A DNA stretch of 64,000 nucleotides. Origin: Thalassoglobus neptunius (GTDB lineage Bacteria > Planctomycetota > Planctomycetia > Planctomycetales > Planctomycetaceae). Made by a program: the position numbers and the translations under genes. The notes beneath the pieces are model-generated. The model was not told where the DNA came from, ran no database searches, and worked only from the letters and a program-made list of their open reading frames with translations. Location: NCBI RefSeq assembly GCF_007859735.1, contig NZ_SIHI01000001.1:1-64000 (forward strand), given 5' to 3'. Shown in pieces: positions 1 to 11,849 of this stretch; positions within the stretch are counted from its first letter, which is position 1; each line of letters starts with the position of its first letter.

Positions 1-162
1 ATTCAGGACTGGCGGATGACTTACAACCACCGCCGTCCGCACAGCTCTCTTGGAGGGTTGACGCCTGCCGAATTTTCGACTCAGTGTGCTTCCGTTCCAG
101 AGAAGGTTCCGCCTACGGCTCCACCTTCTCCTCCACTCCAGCACACTGACTTACTTACCTAA
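1..162 (+). CDS. IS3-family transposase, C-terminal end (5' part outside window)
   Basis: The frame is open from base 1 to a TAA at 160-162, giving 53 residues. The segment with WRMTYNHRRPHSSLGG followed by LTPAEF is the typical end of the integrase core (rve_3) of IS3/IS150-type transposases, which cut and join DNA through a DDE active site located upstream. The Pro-rich tail after it is unremarkable. Nothing upstream is visible, so it cannot be said whether the gene is intact; the same C-terminus recurs at 9963-10124 as a fragment. Confidence 0.8.
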   Translation: MQDWRMTYNHRRPHSSLGGLTPAEFSTQCASVPEKVPPTAPPSPPLQHTDLLT

Positions 163-205
163 CCCCAACTCTCATAAGCCTGGTTCAAACTTCGGGGGCA
201 TTTCA
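1..205 (+). mobile_element. IS3-family right-end fragment, copy 1
   Basis: The first 205 bases are an exact inverted copy of 9920-10124. They carry the last 53 codons of an IS3-type transposase and about 43 bases of non-coding tail ending in TTCGGGGGCATTTCA. A CA-3' terminus (TG on the other strand) is usual for IS3 inverted repeats, and identity between the two copies stops right after it, so 205 is the likely element edge. The rest of the element, if present, lies outside the window. Confidence 0.8.
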
Positions 206-306
206 ATTCCACAGTACGTGGACGGTTTTCTTTTACATGTATTGTTTGTTCATGTTAAAGGAAAGAGTCATCGACTGGAAGAAAATTCGTTCGACTGGAA
301 GTCAAT

Positions 307-2226
307 TTATTCTGCTGAGACCGGTTGAAGAGTGGGAGCCGATGAGGGAGCTGTCACTGGCCAACCGAGTGCCCATTGCAGTTGAAACTGCGCGGAGTTG
401 TATTCGATGACCGAGTTGAGATACGACCGTTCCGCGTTTTCCAGTGCACGGATCGATTGAAGGACCTCAATTGGCAATCCCTGTCCATCGCGGATTCTGC
501 CGAGATCGCGCTCGAAGGCATCCATCGCGGTGGGAATCGCTTTTCGTGTGATTTCGATTCGTTCACTCCGATGCACGACTTGTGAGTAAGCCTCAACCAC
601 TTCTTGCGCGACTTGATCGAGCAATCGAATCTTTTCGTATTTCGCCTGTTCGATCTGGGCACACGCCGCACGACGTTGTGCTCGTTCGCCGAAGCAGAGG
701 TTTCGAATTTCCCAGGTCACGATTGCGTCGAAATCGACACGGTTGTTGACGTTGTCGATCTCGGTACCGAGTCCTCCGCCGAAACCACTGTCGCTTAAAC
801 CTAATAACACGCTGGGAACGAATGGGCTATATTTCTGTCGCTGATATTGATCGCAGGCCGCCGCAACGAGAGCTTGTGCTTCCTTAAGTTCGGGACGATG
901 AGCGAGCCCGGAGCTAATTAAAGATCCCTTGCTATGTTCCAGTGGAACGAGTGTGATGGGAATCACCGACGGCTCAACCGGGATAATACGACGGGAAGCG
1001 TCGACACTTAATTCCTGAGCGAGTCGACTTGCTGCGATGTCGGACAGTTCGCGAACTTCGGAAATTCGACTTTCGACCAGCGTCAGCTCTGTCGCCATTC
1101 GGTCAGCGTCGGCCTGCAGGCCCTGCCCCGTTGCTGCAAAGTCTGCAGTAAGCTTTGCCAGTTCTTGAGTCCTTGCTTTACTTTGATTCAAAACTGCGAG
1201 GTCTTGCTCAGCTTCAAGCAAGTTTAAGTAAGCCAAAGCAACTTCGAGGAGTTGCTGATTCTGCACGACATTGGCAGCATGTCCTTGAGCCCATGCGGTC
1301 TTCTGTGCAATTTGTGGCTGGAAAATTGCATCCGCCATGTGGAAGCGTGCGACGAGACCGGGAATGGGAGTTGTGCCAGCACCGGTTGCACCTGCTCCGA
1401 ATCCGTATTGAAGAGACGAGCGATTCACATCGACGATGTCACCGTCGCTGGCTTGATAGTTTCCGTCATGGCGGTGGTAGCTGAATCCCGCTTGAATGGA
1501 TGGAAGCCAGAGAACCTCAGCTTGCTCCAGTTCCGCATAAGCTTCCTGGACCCGCCAGCGAGCCAAACCGATCTCAGGGTTCTGACCACCCACCATTGCG
1601 AGTGCCGTTGCGAGGTGCATCGGCAATGCGTTGACGTATTGGGTGTCAGCTTCGGTTTCATTCTCGTCCGGAGCCGCAGGAAGCGGAACGAGTTTTTCGG
1701 GATCCGCTCCGGTCTGAAGAATCTCGGGAGTCTCGGAGTTGTTGTCGCTGGGAGCACTCGTGAGTTTTTGTTGTGTCGACGCAGGACGGCCGGCTTCCAC
1801 TCCTAACTTTGGTCGTCGAGCGGAACCTGAAAGAGTGTTGTTTGGCGCATCGACTTCCGAACCGCTCTTGAGAGTCTGGTGAGACACTGCCTGGATACTC
1901 GTTGGCGATTGAATCTGCTGCTCACGAGTCTGTGTGTGATGTTCGAGAGTCGAAGGAAGCATCTTCGAACTGGCGACCGCTGGAACGTTCGAGGTTGGTT
2001 GCGTCTGTGTCGGCGCAGCTTTAGGGCCTTGGACTCGCTGTCGATCAGAAACCGCCTTTCCAACAGCTTGAGAGAGTTTCTGCGACCGAGGGTGTTGAGG
2101 AGCACTACCCTGAACAACTGCAGGATATTCGACTGTCTTTTGAGCGCCTGGATATCCAGTTGCGGTGCATCCAGCAAGAATCGCTGAACCACCAAGCATC
2201 CACAATTTCTTCATTGATTGACGCAT
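307..2226 (-). CDS. TolC-family outer membrane efflux lipoprotein with long N-terminal linker
   Basis: This 639-residue protein begins with a lipoprotein signal (MKKLWMLGGSAILAGC, lipobox LAGC at about residues 17-20), so it should be lipidated and exported. A low-complexity Ser/Gln/Pro/Thr stretch fills roughly residues 25-190. From about residue 200 it resembles TolC/OprM outer membrane factors: an 'ALAMVGGQNPEIGLARWRVQEA' type repeat start (quoted in part), long Ala/Glu/Gln helices and a second repeat near 440-600. Such trimeric channels carry substrates from RND or ABC pumps across the outer membrane. No pump or periplasmic adaptor gene is adjacent. The start may be at 2226 or four codons later, at MKK. 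A second TolC-like gene lies at 19920. Family confidence is high; substrate unknown. Confidence 0.85.
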   Translation of the reverse strand: MRQSMKKLWMLGGSAILAGCTATGYPGAQKTVEYPAVVQGSAPQHPRSQKLSQAVGKAVSDRQRVQGPKAAPTQTQPTSNVPAVASSKMLPSTLEHHTQTREQQIQSPTSIQAVSHQTLKSGSEVDAPNNTLSGSARRPKLGVEAGRPASTQQKLTSAPSDNNSETPEILQTGADPEKLVPLPAAPDENETEADTQYVNALPMHLATALAMVGGQNPEIGLARWRVQEAYAELEQAEVLWLPSIQAGFSYHRHDGNYQASDGDIVDVNRSSLQYGFGAGATGAGTTPIPGLVARFHMADAIFQPQIAQKTAWAQGHAANVVQNQQLLEVALAYLNLLEAEQDLAVLNQSKARTQELAKLTADFAATGQGLQADADRMATELTLVESRISEVRELSDIAASRLAQELSVDASRRIIPVEPSVIPITLVPLEHSKGSLISSGLAHRPELKEAQALVAAACDQYQRQKYSPFVPSVLLGLSDSGFGGGLGTEIDNVNNRVDFDAIVTWEIRNLCFGERAQRRAACAQIEQAKYEKIRLLDQVAQEVVEAYSQVVHRSERIEITRKAIPTAMDAFERDLGRIRDGQGLPIEVLQSIRALENAERSYLNSVIEYNSAQFQLQWALGWPVTAPSSAPTLQPVSAE

Positions 2227-2690
2227 CCCACCACCTTCTCAGAACCAAAAGCGCTTTCTGATCGTGTTGGTCGTATCGTCTATCCTGTTGTGACGAATGT
2301 GAGCAACTGGTCGATCTTGACGAACTTGCACGCTGTGATGTCTCGGCGTGACGGTTAGGTAAAGTGTGAGGGGCGTAGGGCTGGGCACTCACGCTTTTGG
2401 GGCGGACAGCCACAGCTCAGATTGCGGAACTGGGAATCTGTACTCGGATATTCAGAACGAGGGGCGAGTTTGTTGTGCTGAACCGGCAATCGATGCCGAA
2501 GCCTTCGTGATAAGCTTTGCGGGTTGATCCGGTTTTGTTGACGAATCTCCCGGTTCTGTCGGGTGTGTCGCTCTTGCGGGCCAATCTTGTTGTTTGGGTT
2601 GATCGGGTTTCGACGATGCTGGGGGTGGGGCGGCGTCGGGCTTTTGTTTCCACCGCACGTTCACAGCCAATCTTCCCATTGAGATGCGAC
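2227..2690. other. Divergent intergenic region between TolC-like and FadL-like genes
   Basis: These 464 bases separate two outward-facing outer membrane protein genes, so both promoters should lie here. The open frames across it have no protein-like features. I see no clear hairpin terminator, tRNA or known motif. The frame of the FadL-like gene is open back to 2517, but the signal peptide places its start at 2691. Confidence 0.5.
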
Positions 2691-3953
2691 ATGAGAATCC
2701 ACAACTTAATCCAATCGTTCTGTATCGGAGCCCTGTTGCTGGTCGCCAGAACAGGGTTTGCCCAGTCATATGGAATCGAACTCCACAACACTCTCATGCC
2801 CGCTTCTTCAGGGATGGGGGGGACCAGCCTTTCTCGTCCGCAGGATTCCATCTCTGCGACGAACGGCAACCCGGCGACACTCACGCAGTATCACGGAACG
2901 AACGTTACTTTTGGTGGGGCATTTGGTGACGCAAACTTCCGCATCAGACAACATGACGCATTTCCTAATCCCCCACTTGATCCCATCGTCACTCCCTACT
3001 CTGCGAAGTCCGACTACCCGGCAACTGTGCTTCCGAATATCGGACTGACGCAGCAATTAGAGATCATGGGAATGCCAATGATTACCGGGATCGCGTTTGT
3101 TGGAGACGCGGGAGCAGGGGTTGATTTTACTGATTCTCCAGAGTCCGGAGGCGCAGCCGCAGGGTTGACCTTCCTGACTGTCGTTGCCAGCGGTGCAACA
3201 GAAGTGACGGACAATCTTTCGGTCGGTGGTTCATTTCGATTTACCACGGGAACGCTCGATTCTCCCTTTGCCGGAGTTTCGAGAAACAGTCTCGACTATG
3301 GAGTCCGGGGAACATTCGGTGCGAACTATAACCTCGGATACAACACAACTGTGGGTGTCACTTACCAGACAAAGCAGGAATTCAACTTCAACAACGCTGT
3401 CTTGTTGAACCTCGGGAATGGCAACTTTGGTGGCCCTCAAGATGTCTCGCTGGATCTTCCCCGCAACGTTGGTTTCGGAGTTGCGAACTCAAGTCTGATG
3501 AATGGGAACCTGTTATTAGCTGTCGATGTGATTTGGAAGAACTGGGACGATGCGGACCTTTTCTCGCCGATTTATGATGATCAGTGGGTTGTTCAAGTGG
3601 GATCTCAGCTCACACATGGCCGACTGAAATATCGACTGGGTTATGCTTACGCCCAAAACCCAATTCAGTCTCCGCCCACGGTCGGATCGATTGGGGGAGT
3701 GACTCCTCCCGGTCTCTTGGCGGGCGTCGAATATGTTCAGGCTCAGCTGGCAGTGATCAACGAGCATCGACTGTCGGGAGGCCTTGGAATCCAGGACTTT
3801 CTTCCGGGAATCGACGTTGATTGTTCGATCGGGAAAATGTTCGGAGCCTCTCAAGATCTCGGAAGCACAACCGTCGATCTGAGTTCTTATTGGTTGACCT
3901 TCGGGGTGACCTGGCACTTCGACGGACCCGGACGAAGCAACAGTTGCCTCTGA
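2691..3953 (+). CDS. FadL/OmpP1-family outer membrane transport protein
   Basis: The 420-residue product begins with a signal peptide (MRIHNLIQSFCIGALLL, cleavage after GFAQ). The mature N-terminus contains SSGMGGTSLSRPQD and NPATLTQ, matching the conserved start of the FadL/TodX/OmpP1 family, in which an N-terminal hatch plugs a 14-stranded barrel. The rest alternates polar and aromatic residues as a beta-barrel does, ending WLTFGVTWHFDGPG. FadL proteins bring fatty acids or other hydrophobic compounds across the outer membrane. The frame is open from 2517, but the ATG at 2691 is chosen because it directly precedes the signal peptide. A strong hairpin follows at 4047. Confidence 0.8.
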   Translation: MRIHNLIQSFCIGALLLVARTGFAQSYGIELHNTLMPASSGMGGTSLSRPQDSISATNGNPATLTQYHGTNVTFGGAFGDANFRIRQHDAFPNPPLDPIVTPYSAKSDYPATVLPNIGLTQQLEIMGMPMITGIAFVGDAGAGVDFTDSPESGGAAAGLTFLTVVASGATEVTDNLSVGGSFRFTTGTLDSPFAGVSRNSLDYGVRGTFGANYNLGYNTTVGVTYQTKQEFNFNNAVLLNLGNGNFGGPQDVSLDLPRNVGFGVANSSLMNGNLLLAVDVIWKNWDDADLFSPIYDDQWVVQVGSQLTHGRLKYRLGYAYAQNPIQSPPTVGSIGGVTPPGLLAGVEYVQAQLAVINEHRLSGGLGIQDFLPGIDVDCSIGKMFGASQDLGSTTVDLSSYWLTFGVTWHFDGPGRSNSCL

Positions 3954-4046
3954 GATCGTTCTTCGTTGGCTTGATAACAGGTCTTGATGAATCGACGATC
4001 AATCAAGATGTCGAAGCAGTCATAACTCGCTTAACATACTAATAAG

Positions 4047-4085
4047 AAGACCTCGACAGTCGCACGAAGGCACTGTCGAGGTCTT
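4047..4085. terminator. Bidirectional terminator hairpin between FadL-like gene and ychF
   Basis: A perfect 14-bp stem (AAGACCTCGACAGT with its complement) encloses an 11-base loop. It sits between convergent genes, with A-rich sequence on the left and ATCTATT on the right, so it can end transcripts from both sides. Confidence 0.75.
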
Positions 4086-4127
4086 ATCTATTATCCATCG
4101 GTCGAGGTGACTCGATGAGAACGCTCT

Positions 4128-5219
4128 CTATTTGTTAAACAGGAAGTGACAAATGTCCCCGTCCTGCATGATGTATTCTTTGCCTTCGATTCGCATTTTT
4201 CCTGCTTGTTTAATCGCAGATTCCTTCTCGTATTCAACAAGCTCGTCGATTCCATAAACTTCGACGCGGATGAATCCTTTTTCGAAGTCGGTGTGGATCA
4301 CTCCGGCCGCCTGAGGCGCCGTCGCCCCGATTGGAATTGTCCAGGCGCGGACTTCTTTCTCTCCGGCCGTGAAGTAACTTTGAAGCCCGAGCGTCTGATA
4401 GGCAGCACGAGCAAGCATCGCAAGTGAAGGTTCTGCCAGCCCGACCGATTCCAGCATTTCTTTTCGGTCGTTTTCGTCGAGTTCAGCAATTTCGGACTCG
4501 ATCTTGGCACACACTGGCACGACTTGGGCGCCGGTCTTATCGGCGAACTCCCGCAAACTCATGACAAGCGGACCTTCACCTGATAAATCGTCTTCGTCAA
4601 CATTCGCGACATACAGAACTGGTTTTGCTGTTAACAGCCCGAACCCGTTGACGATTTTTTGCTCTTCTTTATTAAGCGCCATTTTGCGAAGTGGTTGCTC
4701 ATCGTTGAGGTGAGCTTGGCACTTCTCGATTACGGCGACGCGTTTCTTGGCGTCAGCATCTCCGCTGCGGGCAGTTCGCTGAGCTTTTCCCAGCGAGTTA
4801 TCCAGAGTCTGCATGTCCGCCAGCATCAACTCTGTTTCAATGATGTCGATGTCAGAGACCGGATCAACTTTGCCTGAGACGTGAGTGACGTCTTCATCTT
4901 CAAAGCATCGAACGACCTGAATGATGGCGTCGACTTCCCGAATGTGGCTGAGGAACTTGTTCCCCAATCCTTCTCCGACGCTGGCCCCTTTCACAATGCC
5001 CGCGATGTCGACGAGTTTCAGCGCCGCTGGAATGATCTTCTGAGGTTGAAAATAGTGGGCAATTGTTTCCAACCGGCTATCGGGAACGTTGACGATTCCC
5101 TCGTTCGGTTCGATGGTGCAGAAAGGGTAATTCGCGCTTTGTGCTGACTGGGAACATGTCAACGCATTAAACAGAGTGCTCTTGCCAACGTTTGGCAATC
5201 CAACAATTCCGGCTTCCAT
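4128..5219 (-). CDS. ychF: YchF/OLA1-family ribosome-associated ATPase
   Basis: The product is 363 residues, the normal length for Ych[10 protein letters not shown] at residues 7-15 is the P-loop; DIAG near 70 is the G3 motif; 'VANVDEDD' occupies the nucleotide-specificity position, which in YchF differs from the NKxD of GTPases and accounts for ATP preference in characterised members. The C-terminus, with [12 protein letters not shown]-like sequence and [14 protein letters not shown], is the TGS domain. The protein binds ribosomes and acts in stress and translation control. It starts at ATG 5219. It stands alone between two hairpins, downstream of aceE on the same strand. Confidence 0.95.
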   Translation of the reverse strand: MEAGIVGLPNVGKSTLFNALTCSQSAQSANYPFCTIEPNEGIVNVPDSRLETIAHYFQPQKIIPAALKLVDIAGIVKGASVGEGLGNKFLSHIREVDAIIQVVRCFEDEDVTHVSGKVDPVSDIDIIETELMLADMQTLDNSLGKAQRTARSGDADAKKRVAVIEKCQAHLNDEQPLRKMALNKEEQKIVNGFGLLTAKPVLYVANVDEDDLSGEGPLVMSLREFADKTGAQVVPVCAKIESEIAELDENDRKEMLESVGLAEPSLAMLARAAYQTLGLQSYFTAGEKEVRAWTIPIGATAPQAAGVIHTDFEKGFIRVEVYGIDELVEYEKESAIKQAGKMRIEGKEYIMQDGDICHFLFNK

Positions 5220-5280
5220 GGTCTGTACTCGTTCAATTCAGTGACAATCGTTAGTGATGCTGCCACTCAAATGGTTTCAG

Positions 5281-5320
5281 GAAAAAAAGCCTTACATGCG
5301 ATGAACGATGCAAGGCTTTT
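5281..5320 (-). terminator. Rho-independent terminator of aceE
   Basis: Read on the minus strand, AAAAGCCTT pairs with AAGGCTTTT across about 18 bases and is followed by a run of T (GGCTTTTTTTC). This is a classic intrinsic terminator placed about 110 bases after the aceE stop and before the ychF start. Confidence 0.75.
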
Positions 5321-5331
5321 CGAAAGTTCGG

Positions 5332-5369
5332 TCATGGACACCGACGACGAATTTCGTCGGTGTCCATGA
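5332..5369 (-). terminator. Perfect 16-bp hairpin after aceE
   Basis: TCATGGACACCGACGA and its exact complement flank the 6-base loop CGAATT. No T-run follows directly, but it lies just upstream (in aceE direction) of the terminator at 5281-5320. Together they may form a tandem terminator, or this one may protect the mRNA 3' end. Confidence 0.55.
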
Positions 5370-5426
5370 TGATCAGTCATGTCAGAAGATGTTGCGACTC
5401 GAGTTGGAGGTTCGCATTGACCGTGG

Positions 5427-8162
<2,736 letters not shown>

Positions 8163-8577
8163 ACATCACTCTCTTCGTTTGACCGCACTTAACAATTCTG
8201 ATCATGACTGCGATCGGAATGGATTTGTCTACTCCGATGTGTTGCGGAGATCCGCACTGGACGTAATGCGCAGAGTCTAACAGGCAAGTCGAGACGCATC
8301 ATCCTCCAGATTCACAAGAATTCGCATCCGGACGATTCTTGACTCTAAGAAAGAGGGCGATTACCCTCTCCCACATCACGGATTCACGAAAAACCGTCCC
8401 AATCAGTATTTTCGTGCCCAGATTTGGTCAACACAACCGAGTCGACTTGCCGAAATCAAAAGAGCCTCGAAAGTCATCGGTTTTGAAACCCAACACCACG
8501 ATTGGCGAAGCAGAAACTCAACGAGGCAGACGATTCTGAGATCAAGACCTCAAATTCGTCTCCAAACAAAAAACTCG
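8163..8577. other. Divergent intergenic region between aceE and tRNA-Ala
   Basis: About 415 bases should hold the aceE promoter (minus) and the tRNA promoter (plus). The open frames here show no protein-like sequence. I see no repeat or strong hairpin. Confidence 0.45.
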
Positions 8578-8653
<76 letters not shown>

Positions 8654-8722
8654 TACTAAGTTCTTGCTGAGACGCTTCTTGCGTCGACCGCCAATCTTCG
8701 ATGTGTGCAGCAGAACCTTGAT

Positions 8723-8747
8723 GTTGACCCTTTTTGCGGGGGTCAAC
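8723..8747 (+). terminator. Hairpin between tRNA-Ala and integrase
   Basis: GTTGACCC at 8723-8730 pairs with GGGTCAAC at 8740-8747 around a 9-base loop. It may end the tRNA transcript or shape the integrase leader, since it ends only about 12 bases before the integrase ribosome binding site. Confidence 0.4.
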
Positions 8748-8772
8748 GGTCCCAAATCAAGGAGCCTGCGCG

Positions 8773-9849
8773 ATGGCACCACATCAATTCCGCGTCCCCA
8801 ATCTCTGTCTCCACAAATCCTCCGGCCAAGCCTACGCGAAGTGGAAAGGGAAGCGGACTTACTTCGGAAAATGGAACTCTCCAGAAGCCATTGAGAAGTA
8901 CGAAACCTTCATTGCAGAACTCCGACGTCTCCATGACGGAACGGGAGAACTCAATACAACGATTCGTTTACTCAGTATCGAATTCATGCGGCATGCTGCC
9001 GACTACTATCTCCATCCGGATGGTTCCCCGACTTCGGAACTTGCCTGTTATCGAGCAGTGTTGAAGGCGCTCGTTCACCTCTTCGGCGAACATCTGACTT
9101 GCGAGTTCGATCCCGCGAAGCTGATTTGTCTGCAAGAAGAATTTGCCAGAAACCACGCTCGGACGACGATCAATCGAAACATTTCCCGAATCCGATACGT
9201 ATTCGGATGGGGAGTCATTAAAAACCTCGTCCCAACTTCCGTCCCTGATAAACTCAAGTTCGTTCCTCCCCTGAAATTGGGGCGGACGAAGGCGCGAGAA
9301 CCAGAACCGGTTGCCTCCGTTCCTCTTGAGGTCATTAATCGGACTCTGCCAGGTCTGTCACCTTCGATTCGAGGAATGGTCCAGTTGCAGTTGAAGACTG
9401 CCGCTCGTCCGTCTGAGATCCGTTTACTCAAGGTTGGCGATCTCGATACGTCCGGAGAGGTCTGGATTTATTGTCCGGGGCGACACAAGAATTCATTTCG
9501 GGGGAAGTCTCGAATCATTACCGTCGGTCCAAAAGGGCAACAAATTCTCACTAGCGCTATGATCGGAAAAGAACCGGGAGACTACGTCTTCGCTCCAGAC
9601 AATGCGACTCCGACTAAACCCTACACACTTGCTGCATACCGACGGGCCATTACACGCGTCTGTGATCGTCTGGCTCTTCCACGTTGGACACCGAATCAGC
9701 TCCGGCACACAGCAGCGACGGAGATCTGCAAATCCTTCGATCAGGATGCTTCTCGGACGGTCCTCGGCCACACTGACAAGTCGACGACGGAGATCTACCT
9801 CGATCGAGACGTTTCGCGAGCCGCAGAGATCATGTTAGCGATCGGGTAG
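8773..9849 (+). CDS. Tyrosine recombinase / phage-type integrase
   Basis: The product is 358 residues. The N-terminal half (SAM-like core-binding region) includes AYAKWKGKRTYFGKW, typical of integrases with an arm-binding AP2-like strand motif. The catalytic domain has Arg in TAARPSEIRLL (about 212), HxxR in LRHTAATEI (about 316) and the terminal box LGHTDKSTTEIYLDRD, where Tyr is the nucleophile. The ATG at 8773 is preceded by AAGGAG at 8759-8764 with good spacing; the open frame extends to a TTG at 8734 without a better signal. It sits right beside tRNA-Ala, a frequent integration target, but I find no second copy of the tRNA 3' end in the window. No phage or plasmid genes accompany it, so it may be a relic or one of the single integrases common in planctomycetes. 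Confidence 0.88.
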   Translation: MAPHQFRVPNLCLHKSSGQAYAKWKGKRTYFGKWNSPEAIEKYETFIAELRRLHDGTGELNTTIRLLSIEFMRHAADYYLHPDGSPTSELACYRAVLKALVHLFGEHLTCEFDPAKLICLQEEFARNHARTTINRNISRIRYVFGWGVIKNLVPTSVPDKLKFVPPLKLGRTKAREPEPVASVPLEVINRTLPGLSPSIRGMVQLQLKTAARPSEIRLLKVGDLDTSGEVWIYCPGRHKNSFRGKSRIITVGPKGQQILTSAMIGKEPGDYVFAPDNATPTKPYTLAAYRRAITRVCDRLALPRWTPNQLRHTAATEICKSFDQDASRTVLGHTDKSTTEIYLDRDVSRAAEIMLAIG

Positions 9850-9919
9850 CGAGTCTCGTTAACTAACTGTCGTCTAAAGTCATCGATATTCATTCTCGGA
9901 CGCTAAGATTTCCTGGGTC

Positions 9920-10124
9920 TGAAATGCCCCCGAAGTTTGAACCAGGCTTATGAGAGTTGGGGTTAGGTAAGTAAGTCAGTGTGCTGGAGTGGAGGAGAAG
10001 GTGGAGCCGTAGGCGGAACCTTCTCTGGAACGGAAGCACACTGAGTCGAAAATTCGGCAGGCGTCAACCCTCCAAGAGAGCTGTGCGGACGGCGGTGGTT
10101 GTAAGTCATCCGCCAGTCCTGAAT
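9920..10124 (-). mobile_element. IS3-family right-end fragment, copy 2 (inverted relative to copy 1)
   Basis: These 205 bases are the exact reverse complement of 1-205. The element edge is at 9920 (TGAAATGCCCCCGAA reading inward). At 10124/10125 the element is cut off and joined to the 3' end of a different transposase gene, so this copy has lost its left end and most of the transposase. Confidence 0.85.
9963..10124 (-). pseudogene. IS3-family transposase, C-terminal remnant
   Basis: Only the last 53 codons (from IQDWRMTYNHRR to the TAA at 9965-9963) remain, identical to the fragment at 1-162. Upstream of 10124 the frame runs on into antisense sequence of another transposase and has no integrase core. 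Such a fragment cannot be an active transposase. Confidence 0.85.
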
Positions 10125-10324
10125 ACGGTAAGCTGAATGGCGAGTACCGCTCACAGATGACCAGGACAGAACTCGAAACAAAAGGATACGGCAGACGCTG
10201 GCTTGTGGAATCATTCATGAGCGGATTGAAGCGAACCACAGGTGCCGCACTCTCAGCCAGAAGCGAGAAAGCCCTGTTCGTCGAAGCCGCCCTCAAAGTC
10301 CTCGCCTACGCCCTGAGGCGTTAG
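10125..10324 (+). pseudogene. DDE transposase (IS4/IS5 superfamily), C-terminal remnant
   Basis: The plus frame from about 10127 to the TAG at 10322-10324 encodes RSQMTRTELETKGYGRRW, then LVESFMSGLKRTTG, then LFVEAALKVLAYALRR. The R-R-W-x-V-E-S-x-x-S-x-x-K-R pattern is the glutamate-containing C-terminal part of DDE transposases of the IS4/IS5 superfamily. It is cut at its 5' side exactly where the IS3 tail begins, so the two remnants form a head-on chimera. The exact IS family is uncertain. Confidence 0.7.
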
Positions 10325-10531
10325 CCCACGATCAAAACCTGTGATTTGTTTTCAACACAGCAAATGATCTCGACAACACCTCTGTCGCTGGTGAAGTTTG
10401 CTTTTCCATGAGATCAACCCTCGACCCGATTCAACCTCGATGTAGAATGATTCCTGATGAAATCAATTCAGCGGAGCGAAGTCGTTCTGTGAATCCGTGA
10501 AGAATACAGGTGTTGAGAAAGGAATCGATGA

Positions 10532-10741
10532 ATGGCTGGTCGTGGGAGCGGCGGAAATGTCATCGCAGCATTGTGCAGTTTTTTTATCCCCGGACTGGGA
10601 CAACTCCTTCAGGGACGTCCGTTCGTTGGACTGATCCATCTGGCAATCGATCTGTTGCTGTGGATGTTCATGCTGGGATGGCTGATGCACATTTATTCTG
10701 CGTATTCAGCAGCTGTCTTCGATCCCTATCGACTCGACTGA
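10532..10741 (+). CDS. Small two-span membrane protein, TM2-like
   Basis: This 69-residue protein has two hydrophobic segments (about 8-24 and 30-52) separated by a short turn with GLGQLLQGRPF. The string CSFFIPGLGQLLQGR resembles TM2-domain or related small membrane proteins with a glycine/proline-rich first helix. AAAGGA lies about 8 bases before the ATG. It has no obvious operon partner: a transposase remnant is upstream and mreC converges on it downstream. Function unknown. Confidence 0.65.
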   Translation: MAGRGSGGNVIAALCSFFIPGLGQLLQGRPFVGLIHLAIDLLLWMFMLGWLMHIYSAYSAAVFDPYRLD

Positions 10742-10811
10742 TTAACACATCCGCTGTCGGAATCTCCGCAACCTGAATACACTCAGGCGATGGGGCTGAT
10801 GCTCTTCTGAA

Positions 10812-11774
10812 TTACAAGCTCTCTGGCTCAGAAGGATCGTCTTTACCACGATCGGGCTTCAACTCAGTTTGCAGGATCGAAACCTTCTTCGGAATCGATC
10901 CCGCAGCCCAGACCGGGGCGACGCGAATCGTCCAGTGTGTCTCTTGAGGGAGAATCGTCGCTTCGGTCACTCGCCCACAGTAGATGGGAAGAGACGAAAG
11001 AGAAGCAGCAAGGTCCGTATAGACTAAGTCTCCAACCGCGACCGGCTCCGTCCCTTTGACTTCAAGAATCCGACAGTCTTCTCCGGTTCCCTCGAGAATT
11101 CCGGACGACCCGACGACGAGACCAAGTTCCGATTCACGAACAAGTCGGACAGCCATTCGAAACTGTGGATCGAAGATTGGTTGAACGACCGTTGTCCAGC
11201 GTCCCACCTGATGAGTTCGCCCCAGGAGCGCACGCCCGGTTGTGACCAGCCGGTCGAGCCGAATGTCTGCATTCTCTCCCTGATCAATCAGCAATCCAGG
11301 CTGTTCGAGAACGAGTTCCTCGCTGGAAATTCCGTGACGGCTTCCAGCTGAGACCAGCAGCGAAACCGTCATCGATGATTCTTCGCCCGTTACTCCCAGA
11401 ACGTTGGCGTCGATGGCGCGTGTCTTCAGGAGCGATGAAGTCGGCGAAGGCGGAGTCACCTCCGGAACTTGTCGAAGCCGTTCGTTTTCGCGTTGCAGTT
11501 GCGCAATCTGAGTCTGGAGATCTCGTCTCTCCGCTTTGAAACGTTCGGCAGCTGCCTTGTCTTGCTGGTGTTCCTCGATCGGTGAATGCGACGCTTGAAA
11601 CAACGACGAGACCGAACTCTCGGCTTTCTGAATTCCCTGCAACGTTAATCCGGCAGCATCTCCGAGAAACGTCCGCAGCTGCCCCTTCCAGTGAGTTGGA
11701 CCGACGTGCAAGAGGAGTGCGAAGACGACCCAGCCAACGAAACAGAATATCGGATGTCTCCACGAAGCGGGCAT
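10812..11774 (-). CDS. mreC: Rod shape-determining protein MreC
   Basis: The 320-residue protein has one N-terminal membrane segment (IFCFVGWVVFALLLHVG), a coiled coil at about 65-105 with DLQTQIAQLQRENERLR, and a beta-rich C-terminal region with the MreC pattern (LLVSAGSRHGISSEEL, then GRTHQVGRWTTVVQP, then GTGEDCRILEVKG). MreC is a periplasmic scaffold linking MreB to cell-wall synthesis enzymes. It follows mreB on the same strand after 75 bases and is probably co-transcribed. No mreD, pbp2 or rodA follows; the next gene converges. Confidence 0.88.
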   Translation of the reverse strand: MPASWRHPIFCFVGWVVFALLLHVGPTHWKGQLRTFLGDAAGLTLQGIQKAESSVSSLFQASHSPIEEHQQDKAAAERFKAERRDLQTQIAQLQRENERLRQVPEVTPPSPTSSLLKTRAIDANVLGVTGEESSMTVSLLVSAGSRHGISSEELVLEQPGLLIDQGENADIRLDRLVTTGRALLGRTHQVGRWTTVVQPIFDPQFRMAVRLVRESELGLVVGSSGILEGTGEDCRILEVKGTEPVAVGDLVYTDLAASLSSLPIYCGRVTEATILPQETHWTIRVAPVWAAGSIPKKVSILQTELKPDRGKDDPSEPESL

Positions 11775-11849
11775 TGGTTCGTCAGGTACTCAAGTTCTGA
11801 AGTGGGAAAAGGAGCAAACACATCATCTGTTCAGACGAATGAATTCGGT

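Noticed and set aside
1425-1806. Plus and minus open frames inside the TolC-like gene
   Set aside because: They overlap a well-supported gene in other frames and have no recognisable motifs.
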